Counted from the stretch's first letter, positions 46,589 to 56,657 are shown. The stretch is DNA of 64,000 bases from Amorphus orientalis (GCF_030814015.1 NZ_JAUSUL010000002.1:124001-188000); one strand, 5' to 3'. The notes: a model not told the origin generated them from the letters alone. Made by a program: numbers and translations.

Positions 46589-48397
46589 ATGACCGATACA
46601 GCATCCGCGCCTTCGCCCGCCGACCCCTCGAACCCGGAGGTCGAGCCGCGAGAGCGGGTGGTTGCGATGCCGGCGCTGTGCCTCATCGCCTTCCTGATCG
46701 GTCTGGTGGCGGCAGCCGGCGCGGTTGTATTCCGGGTCATGATCTCGGTGACCCACAATCTGCTTTTTCTCGGCACCTTCGGCTGGAGCTACGACGCCAA
46801 CCAGTACGATCCGCCGAGCCTGTGGGGCCCGTTCGTCATCCTGGCGCCGGTGGTCGGCGGTCTCGTCGTGGTGTGGCTGGTGAAGACCTTTGCGCCGGAA
46901 GCCAAGGGTCACGGCGTTCCGGAGGTCATGTACGCCGTCTACCACAACTCCGGGAACGTTCGCGGAGTCGTGGCCATCGTGAAGTCGATCGCTTCGGCGA
47001 TCTCCATCGGTTCCGGCGCCTCCGTCGGTCGCGAGGGGCCGATCATCCAGATCGGGGCCTCGTTCGGCTCCACCATGGCGCGCTGGCTGAACCTGCCGCG
47101 CTGGCAGAAGATCACGCTGCTGTCGGCCGGTGCCGGCGCCGGCATTGCGGCGACCTTCAACACGCCGCTCGGCGGCGTCCTGTTCGCGGTCGAGCTGCTT
47201 CTGCCGGAAGTTTCCAGCCGCACCTTCCTGCCTGTCGTCGTTGCGACCGCGACGGCGACCTATATCGGCCGCATCGTGTTCGGTCTCGATCCGGCCTTCC
47301 TGGTCCCGATTGCCGCCGATCCCAAACACGCAGCGCTTGCACCGGAGGCGCTGCTCGGGTTCGCGATCCTCGGCGTGCTGGGCGGCGTGGCGTCGTGGGC
47401 GTTCATCCGCTTCCTGGCGGCCACCGAGGACTTCTTCCCGAAGATTCCGGGCAACGACTACACCCGCTCCATCATCGGCATGCTGATGGTCGGCGGGCTC
47501 AGCTATCTGCTGTTCTCGGTCACCGGCCACTATCACACCGCCGGCGTCGGCTACGCGACGATCCAGGACATCCTCGACGGCGGCATGAGTGCCGCGCTCT
47601 TCCTGCTGGTGCTGCTCGTCGCCAAGATCGTCGCGACCAGTGTCAGCCTGGGTGCGGGTGCGTCCGGCGGCGTGTTCTCGCCGTCTCTCTTCATCGGGGC
47701 GACCCTCGGGGGTGCGGTGGGCGCGATCGGCGCGCAGATCCTGCCGGGTGTGTTCTCCGTCGAGGAGTTCGCCGTGGTCGGCATGGGGGCGCTCGTCGGC
47801 GGGGCCACGGGCGCGTCGATGACCGCGATCGTCATGATCTTCGAGATGACCCGCGACTACAACGTCATCGTGCCGCTGGTGCTGGCCGTCGCGCTCGCGG
47901 TCGGCGTCCGGCGCTATCTGATCGCGGTCAACATCTACACGGTGAAGCTGCGCCGCCGCGGCAAGCCGATCCCGATGGTGCGCCACACCAACATGTATCT
48001 GGTCCAGCCGGCCCGGGAACTGATGAGCCAGCGCTTCGTGATCCTGCCGGCCGACACCTCCGTCAGCGAGGCGCTGACCCACATCACGGGCGAACCGGGC
48101 ACCCATGTCATCGTGACCGAGGATCAGCGCATCGCCGGCTACGTCCGGTTCGGCTCGGTGCCCTATCAGCCGGCCCACCAAGGCCAGACGCTGCGGTCGC
48201 TGATGGCCGGCGACTACGTGGTGGCGCCGGAGAGCAACATCCTCAACTCCATCATCACCCGGATGAACAAGCGCAGCCGCTCCTTCGCGATCATCCTGCG
48301 CGAAGGCGAGGCCGGCGTGCCGCGTCCGGAAGACGTGGTCGGGGTGATCGAGTCGCCCGAAATCGCCGGCGCGGTGGTGCGCAACCACTATTCCTGA
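46589..48397 (+). CDS. ClC chloride channel with C-terminal CBS pair
   Basis: A 602-residue ClC protein. Anion-selectivity segments are GSGASVGREGP (with the gating glutamate), GIAATFNTPLGGVLFAVE and GASGGVFSPSLFIGA. After the channel come two CBS domains (LMSQRFVILPADTSVSEALTHITGEPG and LMAGDYVVAPESNILNSIITRMN), which may sense nucleotides. It carries chloride or another anion across the inner membrane, as channel or H+ exchanger. Start at MTDTASAPS. Its 3' end overlaps by 10 bases the end of a converging second ClC gene. Confidence 0.92.
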   Translation: MTDTASAPSPADPSNPEVEPRERVVAMPALCLIAFLIGLVAAAGAVVFRVMISVTHNLLFLGTFGWSYDANQYDPPSLWGPFVILAPVVGGLVVVWLVKTFAPEAKGHGVPEVMYAVYHNSGNVRGVVAIVKSIASAISIGSGASVGREGPIIQIGASFGSTMARWLNLPRWQKITLLSAGAGAGIAATFNTPLGGVLFAVELLLPEVSSRTFLPVVVATATATYIGRIVFGLDPAFLVPIAADPKHAALAPEALLGFAILGVLGGVASWAFIRFLAATEDFFPKIPGNDYTRSIIGMLMVGGLSYLLFSVTGHYHTAGVGYATIQDILDGGMSAALFLLVLLVAKIVATSVSLGAGASGGVFSPSLFIGATLGGAVGAIGAQILPGVFSVEEFAVVGMGALVGGATGASMTAIVMIFEMTRDYNVIVPLVLAVALAVGVRRYLIAVNIYTVKLRRRGKPIPMVRHTNMYLVQPARELMSQRFVILPADTSVSEALTHITGEPGTHVIVTEDQRIAGYVRFGSVPYQPAHQGQTLRSLMAGDYVVAPESNILNSIITRMNKRSRSFAIILREGEAGVPRPEDVVGVIESPEIAGAVVRNHYS

Positions 48398-49794
48398 GGC
48401 GGAGGGGGGCGCTTTCCGCCGATCGGGCGCGATCCGCGCATGATCAGCTGGGTCTCGAAATACGACCGGCCGAGCACGGCGAGCGACAGCCCGTTGGAGA
48501 TCGCAACCGTGAGAAGCAGGGCGATCGACAGGCCGTAGCCGCCGGTCAGTTCGAACACGATCATCGTGGTCGAGATCGGCGCGCCGAGCATGGACGCGGC
48601 CACCCCGCCCATGCCGAGCAGCGAATAGAGCCCCTCGCTTGAGGCGAGTTCGGGAAACGCCTCGGCGGCGATCAGCCCGAACGCGCCGCCGGCCATCGCA
48701 CCCAGATAGAGCGATGGCGAGAAGATCCCGCCGCCGAAGCGGGAGGCGAGCGAAATGCTCGTGGCCGCCGCTTTCACGACCAGCAGGATCAGCATCGCCT
48801 TGATCGACAGCTGGTTCTTGAGCGCGGCGTCGGTCGTCTCGTAGCCGACGCCCAGGATTTCCGGATAGGCGACGCCGATGCCGCCGACCGCCAGCCCGCC
48901 GAGCGCCGGCATGATCCAGACCGGCAGACGGGCGTGGGTGGCAATCCATTCCGAACCGAGCAGCGCCAGGTGAAACAGGATGGCCACGGCCGCACAGGCG
49001 ACGCCGAGCAGCGCGAACGCGGGCAGCTCCCAGTAGGAGGTGATCTGGTGGGAGGGAATCACGAACGCCGCCACGTCTCCGAACCAGATGCGGGACAGGA
49101 GCGCGCCCACAACCGAGGCGATGACGATCGGCACGAAGGCCGTCAGCGCGTAGTGTCCGAGGACGACCTCGTGGGCGAACAGGACGCCGGCGATCGGCGC
49201 GTTGAACGACGCCGCGATCCCGCTCGCCACGCCGCACCCCAGCAGAATCCGCTTGCTGGCATCGGGAAGGCGGAAGGCGCGGGAAATGTCGGTGCCCAGC
49301 GTCGCGCCCAGATGCACGACCGGACCCTCGCGGCCGGCGCTGGCGCCGACACCGAGCGAGAACGCCGTTAGCAGCGCAGACGAGATGCCCGGCCAGAACG
49401 GCAGGCTTCGGCCGACCCGTTCGCTCGCCTCGATGACGTCCGCCACCGAGTAGGTGCGGCGTAGCGGCTGGATCGTGTGCAGCAGGATACCCACCACCAG
49501 GCCGCCCCCGGCCGGAACCAGGACGATCAGATACCAGGGCACGGTGGCTGCAGCAGTGACGACGTTCTCGCCGGTGGTGCCGAGCCAGGGGAACTGCACC
49601 AGCCCGATCAGGAGGCGGAAGATGATCGCAGCGACGGCGACCACCGCGCCGACCACCAGAGCCAGAATCCAGATCAGCGGCTGACGGCCGGCAAGGAAGG
49701 TGACGAGGTTCGGCCTGATGCCGCTCCACAGGAAGGTGACGGGCGGCTCCTCCGGCTCCCGCGACGCGTCCTCTGGGCGGTTCTTATCGTTCAT
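48388..49794 (-). CDS. ClC chloride channel without CBS domains
   Basis: A 468-residue ClC protein. Its selectivity motifs are GVGASAGREGP (gating glutamate kept), GIAASFNAPIAGVLFAHE and FGGGIFSPSLYLGA. No CBS domain follows; the tail is a short Pro-rich stretch (GGKRPPPPQE). It converges on the other ClC gene with overlapping stop regions, so one locus makes two different anion carriers. Confidence 0.92.
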   Translation of the reverse strand: MNDKNRPEDASREPEEPPVTFLWSGIRPNLVTFLAGRQPLIWILALVVGAVVAVAAIIFRLLIGLVQFPWLGTTGENVVTAAATVPWYLIVLVPAGGGLVVGILLHTIQPLRRTYSVADVIEASERVGRSLPFWPGISSALLTAFSLGVGASAGREGPVVHLGATLGTDISRAFRLPDASKRILLGCGVASGIAASFNAPIAGVLFAHEVVLGHYALTAFVPIVIASVVGALLSRIWFGDVAAFVIPSHQITSYWELPAFALLGVACAAVAILFHLALLGSEWIATHARLPVWIMPALGGLAVGGIGVAYPEILGVGYETTDAALKNQLSIKAMLILLVVKAAATSISLASRFGGGIFSPSLYLGAMAGGAFGLIAAEAFPELASSEGLYSLLGMGGVAASMLGAPISTTMIVFELTGGYGLSIALLLTVAISNGLSLAVLGRSYFETQLIMRGSRPIGGKRPPPPQE

Positions 49795-49904
49795 GGTCTC
49801 GTGCGATTCAGCGCCGAATCGCTTTCATCTCGAATGGTTCATTAGCCTTCGGTTGCAGCGTGGAGGCAAGCCGCGGCCGGAGGCTTTCCCGCCCGCCCGG
49901 TCGG

Positions 49905-50393
49905 TCATCTCGGGATGCCGATCGCACGGCCCAGGCGTTCGGGACGGGGAAGTGCCCGGTGAGCGGACACGGCCGCGCGGATGCGCTCGTCGACGTCGCC
50001 TGACCACGGCACCGCCTTGCGGGCATCCATGTCGATGTGAAGGAAAAGCGTTTCCAGCGTTGCGGCGAGGAAGCCGTCAGTGGCGTGGTGCATCTCCTGG
50101 AAGGTGTGGAGACGCTTGTCGTCGTGATCGATGATCTGCATCGACGTCGTCACGCTGTCGCCCAGAGTCAGTTCCCTGACATAGGAGGTCCGGCTTTCCA
50201 CCGTGAAGAAGGAGCATCCTTCCCGGGCCCGGTAGGCTCCGCCGATGTCGAGATGATCGAAGGCGTGATCGGTGCCCCGGTCGAAAAGCACGATGTAGTA
50301 GGCGACGTTCATGTGGCCGTTGTAGTCGATCCAGGCTTCTTCGACGCTGGCGTCTGGCGCCACGAGCGGGGCGGGAACGTCGATGAGTGCCAT
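49905..50393 (-). CDS. Hotdog-fold acyl-CoA thioesterase
   Basis: A 162-residue thioesterase of the 4-hydroxybenzoyl-CoA/YbgC-like type: AWIDYNGHMNVAYYIVLFDRGTDHAFDHLDIG (the DYNGHMN catalytic region), ESRTSYVRELTLGDSVTTSMQI and FQEMHHATDGFLAATLETLFLHIDM. Relatives occur in carnitine/betaine pathways (betainyl-CoA thioesterase), but no such genes are nearby. Start at MALIDVPAP after AAGGAAGG. Confidence 0.85.
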   Translation of the reverse strand: MALIDVPAPLVAPDASVEEAWIDYNGHMNVAYYIVLFDRGTDHAFDHLDIGGAYRAREGCSFFTVESRTSYVRELTLGDSVTTSMQIIDHDDKRLHTFQEMHHATDGFLAATLETLFLHIDMDARKAVPWSGDVDERIRAAVSAHRALPRPERLGRAIGIPR

Positions 50394-50679
50394 TGAGCCT
50401 TCCTTGTGCCAGGGACGTCGCATGGTGCAGCGGACAGGCCTTCCGCTTTGGAGATCATCGCCTTTTTGCTAGGGTCGCGAAAGGGTGCGGCCGGTCAACA
50501 TCGATTGTGCGGCTCATCCCAAGGGACTTGCAATTGCGCAGATGTCTTCGCCCGTGCGAAACGCACGTGATAGGACTGACCGTCCGGCCGGAGCGCAAGG
50601 TGCGGGCGGAAGCCGGATCGCGCCCGGCCCGACCGGACAGGCGGCCGCGCGATGCGTCGCGTTTGGGAGATCGAATGAC

Positions 50680-52101
50680 ATGAGCGCGGAAACCATCCGC
50701 ATGGCCCGCCCCGACGGGGAAGGGCTCGCCCGGGTCGTGGCCCGGCTTCAGGACCGCTTCGCGGAGCGCTGCCAGACAGGCGCGTCGATCCGCGAGCAGC
50801 ACGGCAACACCACCACGTGGCTCGAAACGCTGCCGCCGGATGCGGTCGTGTTCGCCGAGACCGCCGAGGAGGTGTCGGAGATCGTGCGCCTGTGCGCCGA
50901 GCACCGGGTCCCCGTCATCCCGTTTGGAACGGGAACCTCTCTCGAAGGTCAGGTCAACGCGCCGCACGGCGGCGTGTCCATCGACGTGTCGCGGATGAAC
51001 CGGATCGTTGCCGTGCATGCCGAGGATCTCGACTGCGTGATCGAGCCCGGGGTGACCCGCAAGCAGCTCAACGAATATCTGCGCGATCAGGGCCTTTTCT
51101 TTCCGATCGATCCCGGTGCCGACGCGAGCCTCGGCGGCATGGCCTCGACCCGTGCCTCCGGCACCAACGCGGTGCGCTACGGCACGATGAAGGACGTCGT
51201 GCTCTCGTTGAAGGCCGTCATGCCGGACGGACGCATCATCACCACCGGCACCCGCGCCAAGAAGAGCTCGGCCGGTTACGACCTGACCCGGCTCATGATC
51301 GGGGCGGAAGGCACGCTCGGCATCATCACGGAACTGACCCTCAGGCTGCACGGCATTCCCGAAGCGATCACCGCAGGCGTCTGTCCGTTCGAGACGCTGG
51401 AAGGCGCCTGCAACGCCGTCATCGCGACCATCCAGTCGGGCATCCCGGTCGCCCGGATCGAGCTTCTGGACGAGCAGCAGGTCAAGGCCTGCAACGCCTA
51501 TTCGAAACTCGACATGGCCGAAGCCCCGACGCTGCTCCTGGAGTTCCACGGCTCGGAGAACGGGGTCCGGGAGCAGGCGGAAATGTTCGGCGAGATCGCC
51601 GCAGAGTTCGGAGGCGGCGGGTTCGAATGGGCCCGCGCGCCGGAAGACCGGACCCGGCTGTGGCAGGCCCGGCACGACGCTTATTGGGCCTGCGTGGCGC
51701 TTCGCCCCGGCTCCAAGGCGGTGGCCACCGACGTGTGCGTCCCGATCTCTCGACTGGCCGAGTGCATCACCGAGAGCCGCCGGGATCTCGACGAGACCGG
51801 CCTTTTCGGCCCGATCGTCGGCCATGTGGGAGACGGCAACTTCCACGTCGCGCTGCTGGTGAACATGGACGACCCGGAGGAGGTCGCGAAGGCCAAGGCG
51901 TACATGGGACGCCTCGTGGACCGGGCGATCGCCATGGACGGAACCTGCACCGGCGAGCACGGCATCGGACACGGCAAGGCCAAGTATCTGCGGGCGGAAC
52001 TCGGCGATGCCGTCGATTTCATGGCCATGGTCAAACAGGCGATCGATCCGCTCGATATCATGAACCCGGGCAAGATCATCCGTGATGTGGTCGGGAGCTG
52101 A
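50680..52101 (+). CDS. dld: FAD-linked D-lactate dehydrogenase
   Basis: A 473-residue FAD-binding oxidoreductase of the GlcD/D-lactate dehydrogenase (cytochrome) family. FAD-binding PCMH segment: VIPFGTGTSLEGQVNAPHGGVSIDVSRMN and PGADASLGGMASTRASGTNAVRYGTMKD; C-terminal catalytic part: GPIVGHVGDGNFHVALL and CTGEHGIGHGKAKYL with metal/FAD-site residues. It oxidises D-lactate or a related 2-hydroxy acid and feeds electrons to the respiratory chain. Start at MSAETIRMA after GGGAGA. Confidence 0.9.
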   Translation: MSAETIRMARPDGEGLARVVARLQDRFAERCQTGASIREQHGNTTTWLETLPPDAVVFAETAEEVSEIVRLCAEHRVPVIPFGTGTSLEGQVNAPHGGVSIDVSRMNRIVAVHAEDLDCVIEPGVTRKQLNEYLRDQGLFFPIDPGADASLGGMASTRASGTNAVRYGTMKDVVLSLKAVMPDGRIITTGTRAKKSSAGYDLTRLMIGAEGTLGIITELTLRLHGIPEAITAGVCPFETLEGACNAVIATIQSGIPVARIELLDEQQVKACNAYSKLDMAEAPTLLLEFHGSENGVREQAEMFGEIAAEFGGGGFEWARAPEDRTRLWQARHDAYWACVALRPGSKAVATDVCVPISRLAECITESRRDLDETGLFGPIVGHVGDGNFHVALLVNMDDPEEVAKAKAYMGRLVDRAIAMDGTCTGEHGIGHGKAKYLRAELGDAVDFMAMVKQAIDPLDIMNPGKIIRDVVGS

Positions 52102-52291
52102 ACCGAAACGACGTCGGCCAACCCTTTGAATTTCGGGCCATTTCCAGTCGCTCGGGTGTTTCCATCCGAGCGCAGAAGGCTCTAGGCTCGGCGTGCGGCC
52201 ACGGCGAGTGGATGGAATGAGGCGCCGCTTGTCCGGAAACCGGTGATGTCACCCGGTCCGGCGCGGCTGGAGAGCAAGACGGAGGCGGGCG
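52102..52291 (+). other. Gap between dld and the AsmA-like gene, with a hairpin
   Basis: A stem-loop CGCTCGGGTG-TTTC-CATCCGAGCG (52149-52172, one G-T pair) lies 47 bases after the dld stop and may help end that message, although no T run follows. The rest should hold the promoter of the AsmA-like gene. Confidence 0.4.
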
Positions 52292-52324
52292 CTGAACGCG
52301 TTCTTCATCAGCCTCGGGGTTGCG

Positions 52325-55300
52325 GTGATAATGGTGCTCACCGCTGCGCTCGTCGGACCGTTCCTGGTCGATTGGACCGTCTATCGTGATCTCATCGAGG
52401 CCCAGGCGGAAAAGCTGCTCGGGGAGGAGGTCCGCGTTCTGGGCGAGGCCGACGTGCGTCTGCTTCCCGCTCCCCGTATTGCGCTCGACACCGTTCGGGT
52501 GGGTCCCCAGGACAATCCGATCCTCACTGCCGATCGCGTGGAGCTGGAAATCGATCTCTCGCCGCTCCTGAAGCGGCAGGTCGACGTGGTCGCGCTGACC
52601 TTCGTCGGTCCGGAGATCCGGCTGACCGTGGAACCCGACGGCAGCGTACGCGGCCCGACACTCAACCTCGCCGACGGGCCGCTCGAATGGGTAGATCCGG
52701 CAAATGTCCGCTTTGACGACATCGATGTGGTCGACGGGCGCCTCCTGATCGCCGACCGGCGGACCGGTGACACCACGCGTATCGACGACATTGCCCTGTC
52801 GGGGTCGGGCCGGTCCATTCACGGACCGTTCGATGCCCAGGGCGACCTTTCGGTCGAGGGGACCCCGTACGAATTCCGTGTGGTGTCCGGCAGCTACGTC
52901 GCCGGCTCGCCGCTGACCGTGAAGGCGCGGGTCAGTCCGGTCGGCCGCGCGGTGAATTACTCCCTCGACGGCCAGGCGGTCTTCTCCAGTTCGCCGGCCG
53001 AACTGACCGGCGCGCTCACGGTGGCGCCCCGTCCGCCCGAGACGGACGAGGAGGAAGACGCCGTACCTTGGCGGATAGAAGGGCTCCTGAGCGCGTCCGC
53101 CAACGGCCTCAGCGTCTCGGAGGCCGAGGTGCGCTATGGTCCGATCGACCGGCCGTTGGTGATGCAGGCCGCGCTGTCGGTTCCCTTCCTCACCGATCAA
53201 GGGTTCCGTCTCACCCTGTCCTCGCGCCAGATGGACGTCGACGGGCTCATGAACGCGATCGGCCGGGGCGGGGAGGCGGATCGCCCGATCGAGAAGCTCG
53301 CGCCGCTGACCGATTTCCTCGCGGCGGTCCCGCTGATCGGAAGCGAGGGTGTGGTCAATGCCCGGCTCGCCTCCGTCGTGGCCGGTGGCGCGCTGATCGA
53401 GAATCTGGTGGTCGAGGCGCGCCCAGTCGGCGATGGCTGGCGGATCGTGTCCGCCCGTGCGCGGCTTCCCGGCGAAACGGCCGCGGCCACGTCGGGCCGT
53501 CTCATCGTCACCGAGCCAATGCGCTATTCCGGTGAGGCGGAGATCGTCTCCGACAAGCCCGGCGCGTTCGTCCGCTGGTGGCAGGGGCGTGACGGCGGCG
53601 CGGTGCCGGTCCGCTCCCGCGTGCGTCTCGATGGCGCCATCGAGGTTGCCGCCGGGGACGTCGCCATGCCCGCCATGCGGCTTGAGACAGGCGAGACGAC
53701 GCTGCTCGGCTCTGTGCGTTACCGTCCGCAGTCGGGCACCGTGCGCGGTGCTGTCGACATGGACCTGAGGGCCGACAGCTTGGACGTCCGGCCACTGCTT
53801 TCGCTTGCCGATACGGTTTCGGGCAGCGGCTTCCCGCTCGCCGGGCTGACCGGGCTGGATCACGATATCACGCTCTATCTGACCGCCGATGCGACCCGGA
53901 TGGGCGGGATCGAGGCCGGGGCGCTGTCGCTCGATGCGGCCCTGATCGACGGGTCTCTCACGGTCGATACATTTGATCTGGCCGACCTCGGAGGAAGCCA
54001 CATCCGTGCGTCCGGCCAGCTTGGCGAAGTGGATACCGGCGCAAGCGGTACGGTAACGGGCCGGATCACCGGTGACGACCTCGGCGCGCTGGCCGGGCTT
54101 GCCCAGACGCTGGCTCCCGGCAGCGCGGTCAGCCGGCGCCTGAGCGAAGCCGCACCCGATCTCGCGCCAGCCGACCTTTCGTTCGAGGTGTCCGGCCGTC
54201 AGCTGCGACGGGGCGGCACCCTCACGGCGAGCCTCGGGGGTACGCTGGCCGGCACGGAGCTGCAGGCCTCCTCGGAGATGACCGGATCCGTGTCCGACTG
54301 GCGCGAAGGGGAGATCGGCGTCCGTCTCCAGGCCAACAATCCCTCGGGCGACGTTCTGATGCGCCAGCTCGGCCTTGCTGCGCTGCCGGTCGGCGGCGGA
54401 ACGGACGGCAGCCTCAGCCTGAGCGTCAGCGGCACGCCGCGCCGCGGCCTCGAGACAGATCTCGACGCGCGGCTCGCCGAAACCAGTGTGACGCTGTCCG
54501 GCGATGTGGCGCTTCCCGTGGAGGGCGCGCGGGTCGATCTCGAGGCGTCGCTTCAGACCGAGGATGTCTCCGTGCCGGCTCTCGCGCTCGGCCGCTCGCT
54601 CCCGCTTCTGGCAGGCGGTATACCAGTCACGCTGTCGGCCCATCTGTCCGGCCCGCCCGCCGCGTTGTCCGTCGAGGATTTCACCGGCGACCTCGCCGGC
54701 GTGTCGGTATCCGGTCAGGGAACCCTGGAGCAGTCGGACCAGGCCACACTCCTGGCCGGAGATCTCACGGTCGGGGAGGTCGATCTTCAGCTCCTCAGCG
54801 AACTCGTTCTGGGATCTGAGGCGTGGACCTACGCCGGCGCCGATGCGTCCGGCTGGCCGGATGCAGCCTTCGGCGGTCCGGCGCTATCCGGGGCGCGGCT
54901 GGAGCTGGACGTGACCACGGACCGGCTGTGGGTCGGTGCCCGCGAGCTGAGCGAGGCGACGTTCGGGCTGTCGCTGGCGCCGGAGCGGCTGTCTCTCTCC
55001 GATCTGAGCGCTTCCTACGCCGGCGGCTCTCTCGCAGGCGCCCTCGATCTGACCCGCAGCGACGGACAGGCCACGCTCTCCGGCCGTCTCGATCTGTCGG
55101 AGGCGGATCTCGCGTCGCTGGTCTGGTCGGTCGATGGTGCGCCGGTCGCAACGGGCGCGCTCGAACTTTCTGCCGAGTTCGAGGCGATCGGACGGTCGGT
55201 CTCGGCCATGGTGGCCGCCTCGTCGGGAAGCGGCACGTTCACGGCGCGGGACGGCGAGATCCGAGGGCTGAACCCTGGTGCCCTGCAAGCCGCTATCTCC

Positions 55301-56245
55301 GCCTCCGATCGGGGTGCGGCCGTCGACGAAACCTCCGTAAGGGATCTGGTGGCCGAGGCGCTGGACGACCGGCCTCTGCCGTACCGGCAGATTTCGGGTA
55401 CCATCAATTTCGCCTCCGGCACGGCCCGGATCGGCGAGGTGGCGGTCGATGCCGGCGACACCGAGATCACCGGGGCGGGGGCGCTCGATTTCCTCAACTG
55501 GACCCTCGACGGCACGGTCGGCCTCAGCCTCGTACCGCCCGAGCCGGATCTGGTCCCGGACGTGACTGCCGATCTCCGCGTGCTCCTGGACGGACCGCTC
55601 CAGGCGCCCGAGGCGACGCTCGATGTGGGCCCGCTGGTCGGATATCTGACGCTGCGCCAGACCGAGCAGGAGCGCCGGCGGCTGGAAGAGATGGAGCGGC
55701 AGCTTCAGGAACGCCGCCGTCAGCAGGAAGAACTGCTGCGTCGCCTGGAAGAGGAGCGCCGGGCGGAGGAAGCACGTCAGCGTCGTGAGGAAGAGGCGCG
55801 ACGCCAGGCCGAAGAGGAAGCGCGCCGGCAGGCGGCGGAAGAAGAGGCCAGGCGTCAGGCCGAGGAGCAGGCCCGGCAGGACGCGGAGGCCGCAGACGCA
55901 GCATCTGACACCGTCCCCGAGGGGTCGGTCCCCACCGAGACGCCGCTGCCGCCCATCCAGCCGCGAACTGATATTGCGCCCGACGGCGACAATGGCGCCG
56001 CTCCGGTCAACCTCCCGCCCGCAGGCACGCTTCGTGAGGAGCCGCAGGATGCGATCGGGTCGCTGATCGACCGTCGGTTCCGCCTTTTGCAGCCGGAGCC
56101 GCTGGGGCCGCTGGGCCCTCCGATCGAGATCGGGCCGGCGCCCGGCTCAAGGCCTAGCGCGCCGACGGTGCCGCCCGCCGGTCAGCGCTCCGATGCGGAC
56201 CCGGCGTCCCAGCCTTTCGTCATCACGCCGAACGATCGGCCCTAG
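52325..56245 (+). CDS. AsmA-family outer-membrane biogenesis protein with coiled-coil tail
   Basis: A 1306-residue AsmA-like protein. An N-terminal membrane anchor (MVLTAALVGPFLVDW) leads into the AsmA repeat-rich periplasmic body (EVRVLGEADVRLLPAPRIALDTVRVG, beta-rich), which in related proteins bridges lipids towards the outer membrane. Near residue 1010 begins the AsmA_2-like end (GSGTFTARDGEIRGLNPGALQAAI). From about 1115 a highly charged Glu/Arg/Gln coiled coil of about 85 residues follows, then a Pro-rich tail. A CTG at 52292 with GGAGG at ideal spacing would add LNAFFISLGVA to the anchor and may be the true start. Confidence 0.87.
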   Translation: MIMVLTAALVGPFLVDWTVYRDLIEAQAEKLLGEEVRVLGEADVRLLPAPRIALDTVRVGPQDNPILTADRVELEIDLSPLLKRQVDVVALTFVGPEIRLTVEPDGSVRGPTLNLADGPLEWVDPANVRFDDIDVVDGRLLIADRRTGDTTRIDDIALSGSGRSIHGPFDAQGDLSVEGTPYEFRVVSGSYVAGSPLTVKARVSPVGRAVNYSLDGQAVFSSSPAELTGALTVAPRPPETDEEEDAVPWRIEGLLSASANGLSVSEAEVRYGPIDRPLVMQAALSVPFLTDQGFRLTLSSRQMDVDGLMNAIGRGGEADRPIEKLAPLTDFLAAVPLIGSEGVVNARLASVVAGGALIENLVVEARPVGDGWRIVSARARLPGETAAATSGRLIVTEPMRYSGEAEIVSDKPGAFVRWWQGRDGGAVPVRSRVRLDGAIEVAAGDVAMPAMRLETGETTLLGSVRYRPQSGTVRGAVDMDLRADSLDVRPLLSLADTVSGSGFPLAGLTGLDHDITLYLTADATRMGGIEAGALSLDAALIDGSLTVDTFDLADLGGSHIRASGQLGEVDTGASGTVTGRITGDDLGALAGLAQTLAPGSAVSRRLSEAAPDLAPADLSFEVSGRQLRRGGTLTASLGGTLAGTELQASSEMTGSVSDWREGEIGVRLQANNPSGDVLMRQLGLAALPVGGGTDGSLSLSVSGTPRRGLETDLDARLAETSVTLSGDVALPVEGARVDLEASLQTEDVSVPALALGRSLPLLAGGIPVTLSAHLSGPPAALSVEDFTGDLAGVSVSGQGTLEQSDQATLLAGDLTVGEVDLQLLSELVLGSEAWTYAGADASGWPDAAFGGPALSGARLELDVTTDRLWVGARELSEATFGLSLAPERLSLSDLSASYAGGSLAGALDLTRSDGQATLSGRLDLSEADLASLVWSVDGAPVATGALELSAEFEAIGRSVSAMVAASSGSGTFTARDGEIRGLNPGALQAAISASDRGAAVDETSVRDLVAEALDDRPLPYRQISGTINFASGTARIGEVAVDAGDTEITGAGALDFLNWTLDGTVGLSLVPPEPDLVPDVTADLRVLLDGPLQAPEATLDVGPLVGYLTLRQTEQERRRLEEMERQLQERRRQQEELLRRLEEERRAEEARQRREEEARRQAEEEARRQAAEEEARRQAEEQARQDAEAADAASDTVPEGSVPTETPLPPIQPRTDIAPDGDNGAAPVNLPPAGTLREEPQDAIGSLIDRRFRLLQPEPLGPLGPPIEIGPAPGSRPSAPTVPPAGQRSDADPASQPFVITPNDRP

Positions 56246-56293
56246 AGCAAATCCCAGGAAAAGTGGGACCCGGTTTTCCGTCCGGGATTTGCG
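56245..56293. repeat. Palindromic intergenic repeat, copy 2
   Basis: A 49-base imperfect palindrome starting GAGCAAATCCCAGG and ending CCGGGATTTGCG, nearly the same as the element at 2758-2804. It begins within the AsmA-like gene's stop region. In both places the repeat is at the 3' end of a plus-strand gene and faces a minus-strand gene. Confidence 0.8.
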
Positions 56294-56435
56294 GAGAGGA
56301 TGGGTCCTGTCCGCTGACGGCGCATTGGAACTCGAGGCGCGGGCCTCATTCTCCGCTCATGCCGGCGAAGGCCGGCATCCAGGGCGACAGGACGGGACCC
56401 GGCGTCATGGCTTCGGCACCAGCCGGCGTCGGGGC

Positions 56436-56657
56436 TCAGCCGTCGGAGCGCTGCTTGAGCCGTTCCAGTACGGCCACCCGCAGGGTGGAGGCGAGCCGTT
56501 CGCTCTCCGGGCGCGTCCGGTCGATCTCCTCGATCACCGACGTCACCGATCGGCCGTCCCGATCCGCCCAGGCTTCCAGCTCGGCCCAGAATTCAGGCTC
56601 CAGGGCGACGCTGGTCTGATGCTGTTCGAGGGTGAGGGACCGCTTTTCCAAAGGCAT
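56436..56657 (-). CDS. Ribbon-helix-helix domain protein
   Basis: A 73-residue protein of the RHH_4 family (SLTLEQHQTSVALEPEFWAELEAWADRDGRSVTSVIEEIDRTR), probably a small DNA-binding regulator. The strand SVALEPEF would lie in the major groove. The family sits near fumC in many Rhizobiales. Start at MPLEKRSLT. The genes DUF4169 and fumC lie directly upstream on the same strand. Confidence 0.87.
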   Translation of the reverse strand: MPLEKRSLTLEQHQTSVALEPEFWAELEAWADRDGRSVTSVIEEIDRTRPESERLASTLRVAVLERLKQRSDG

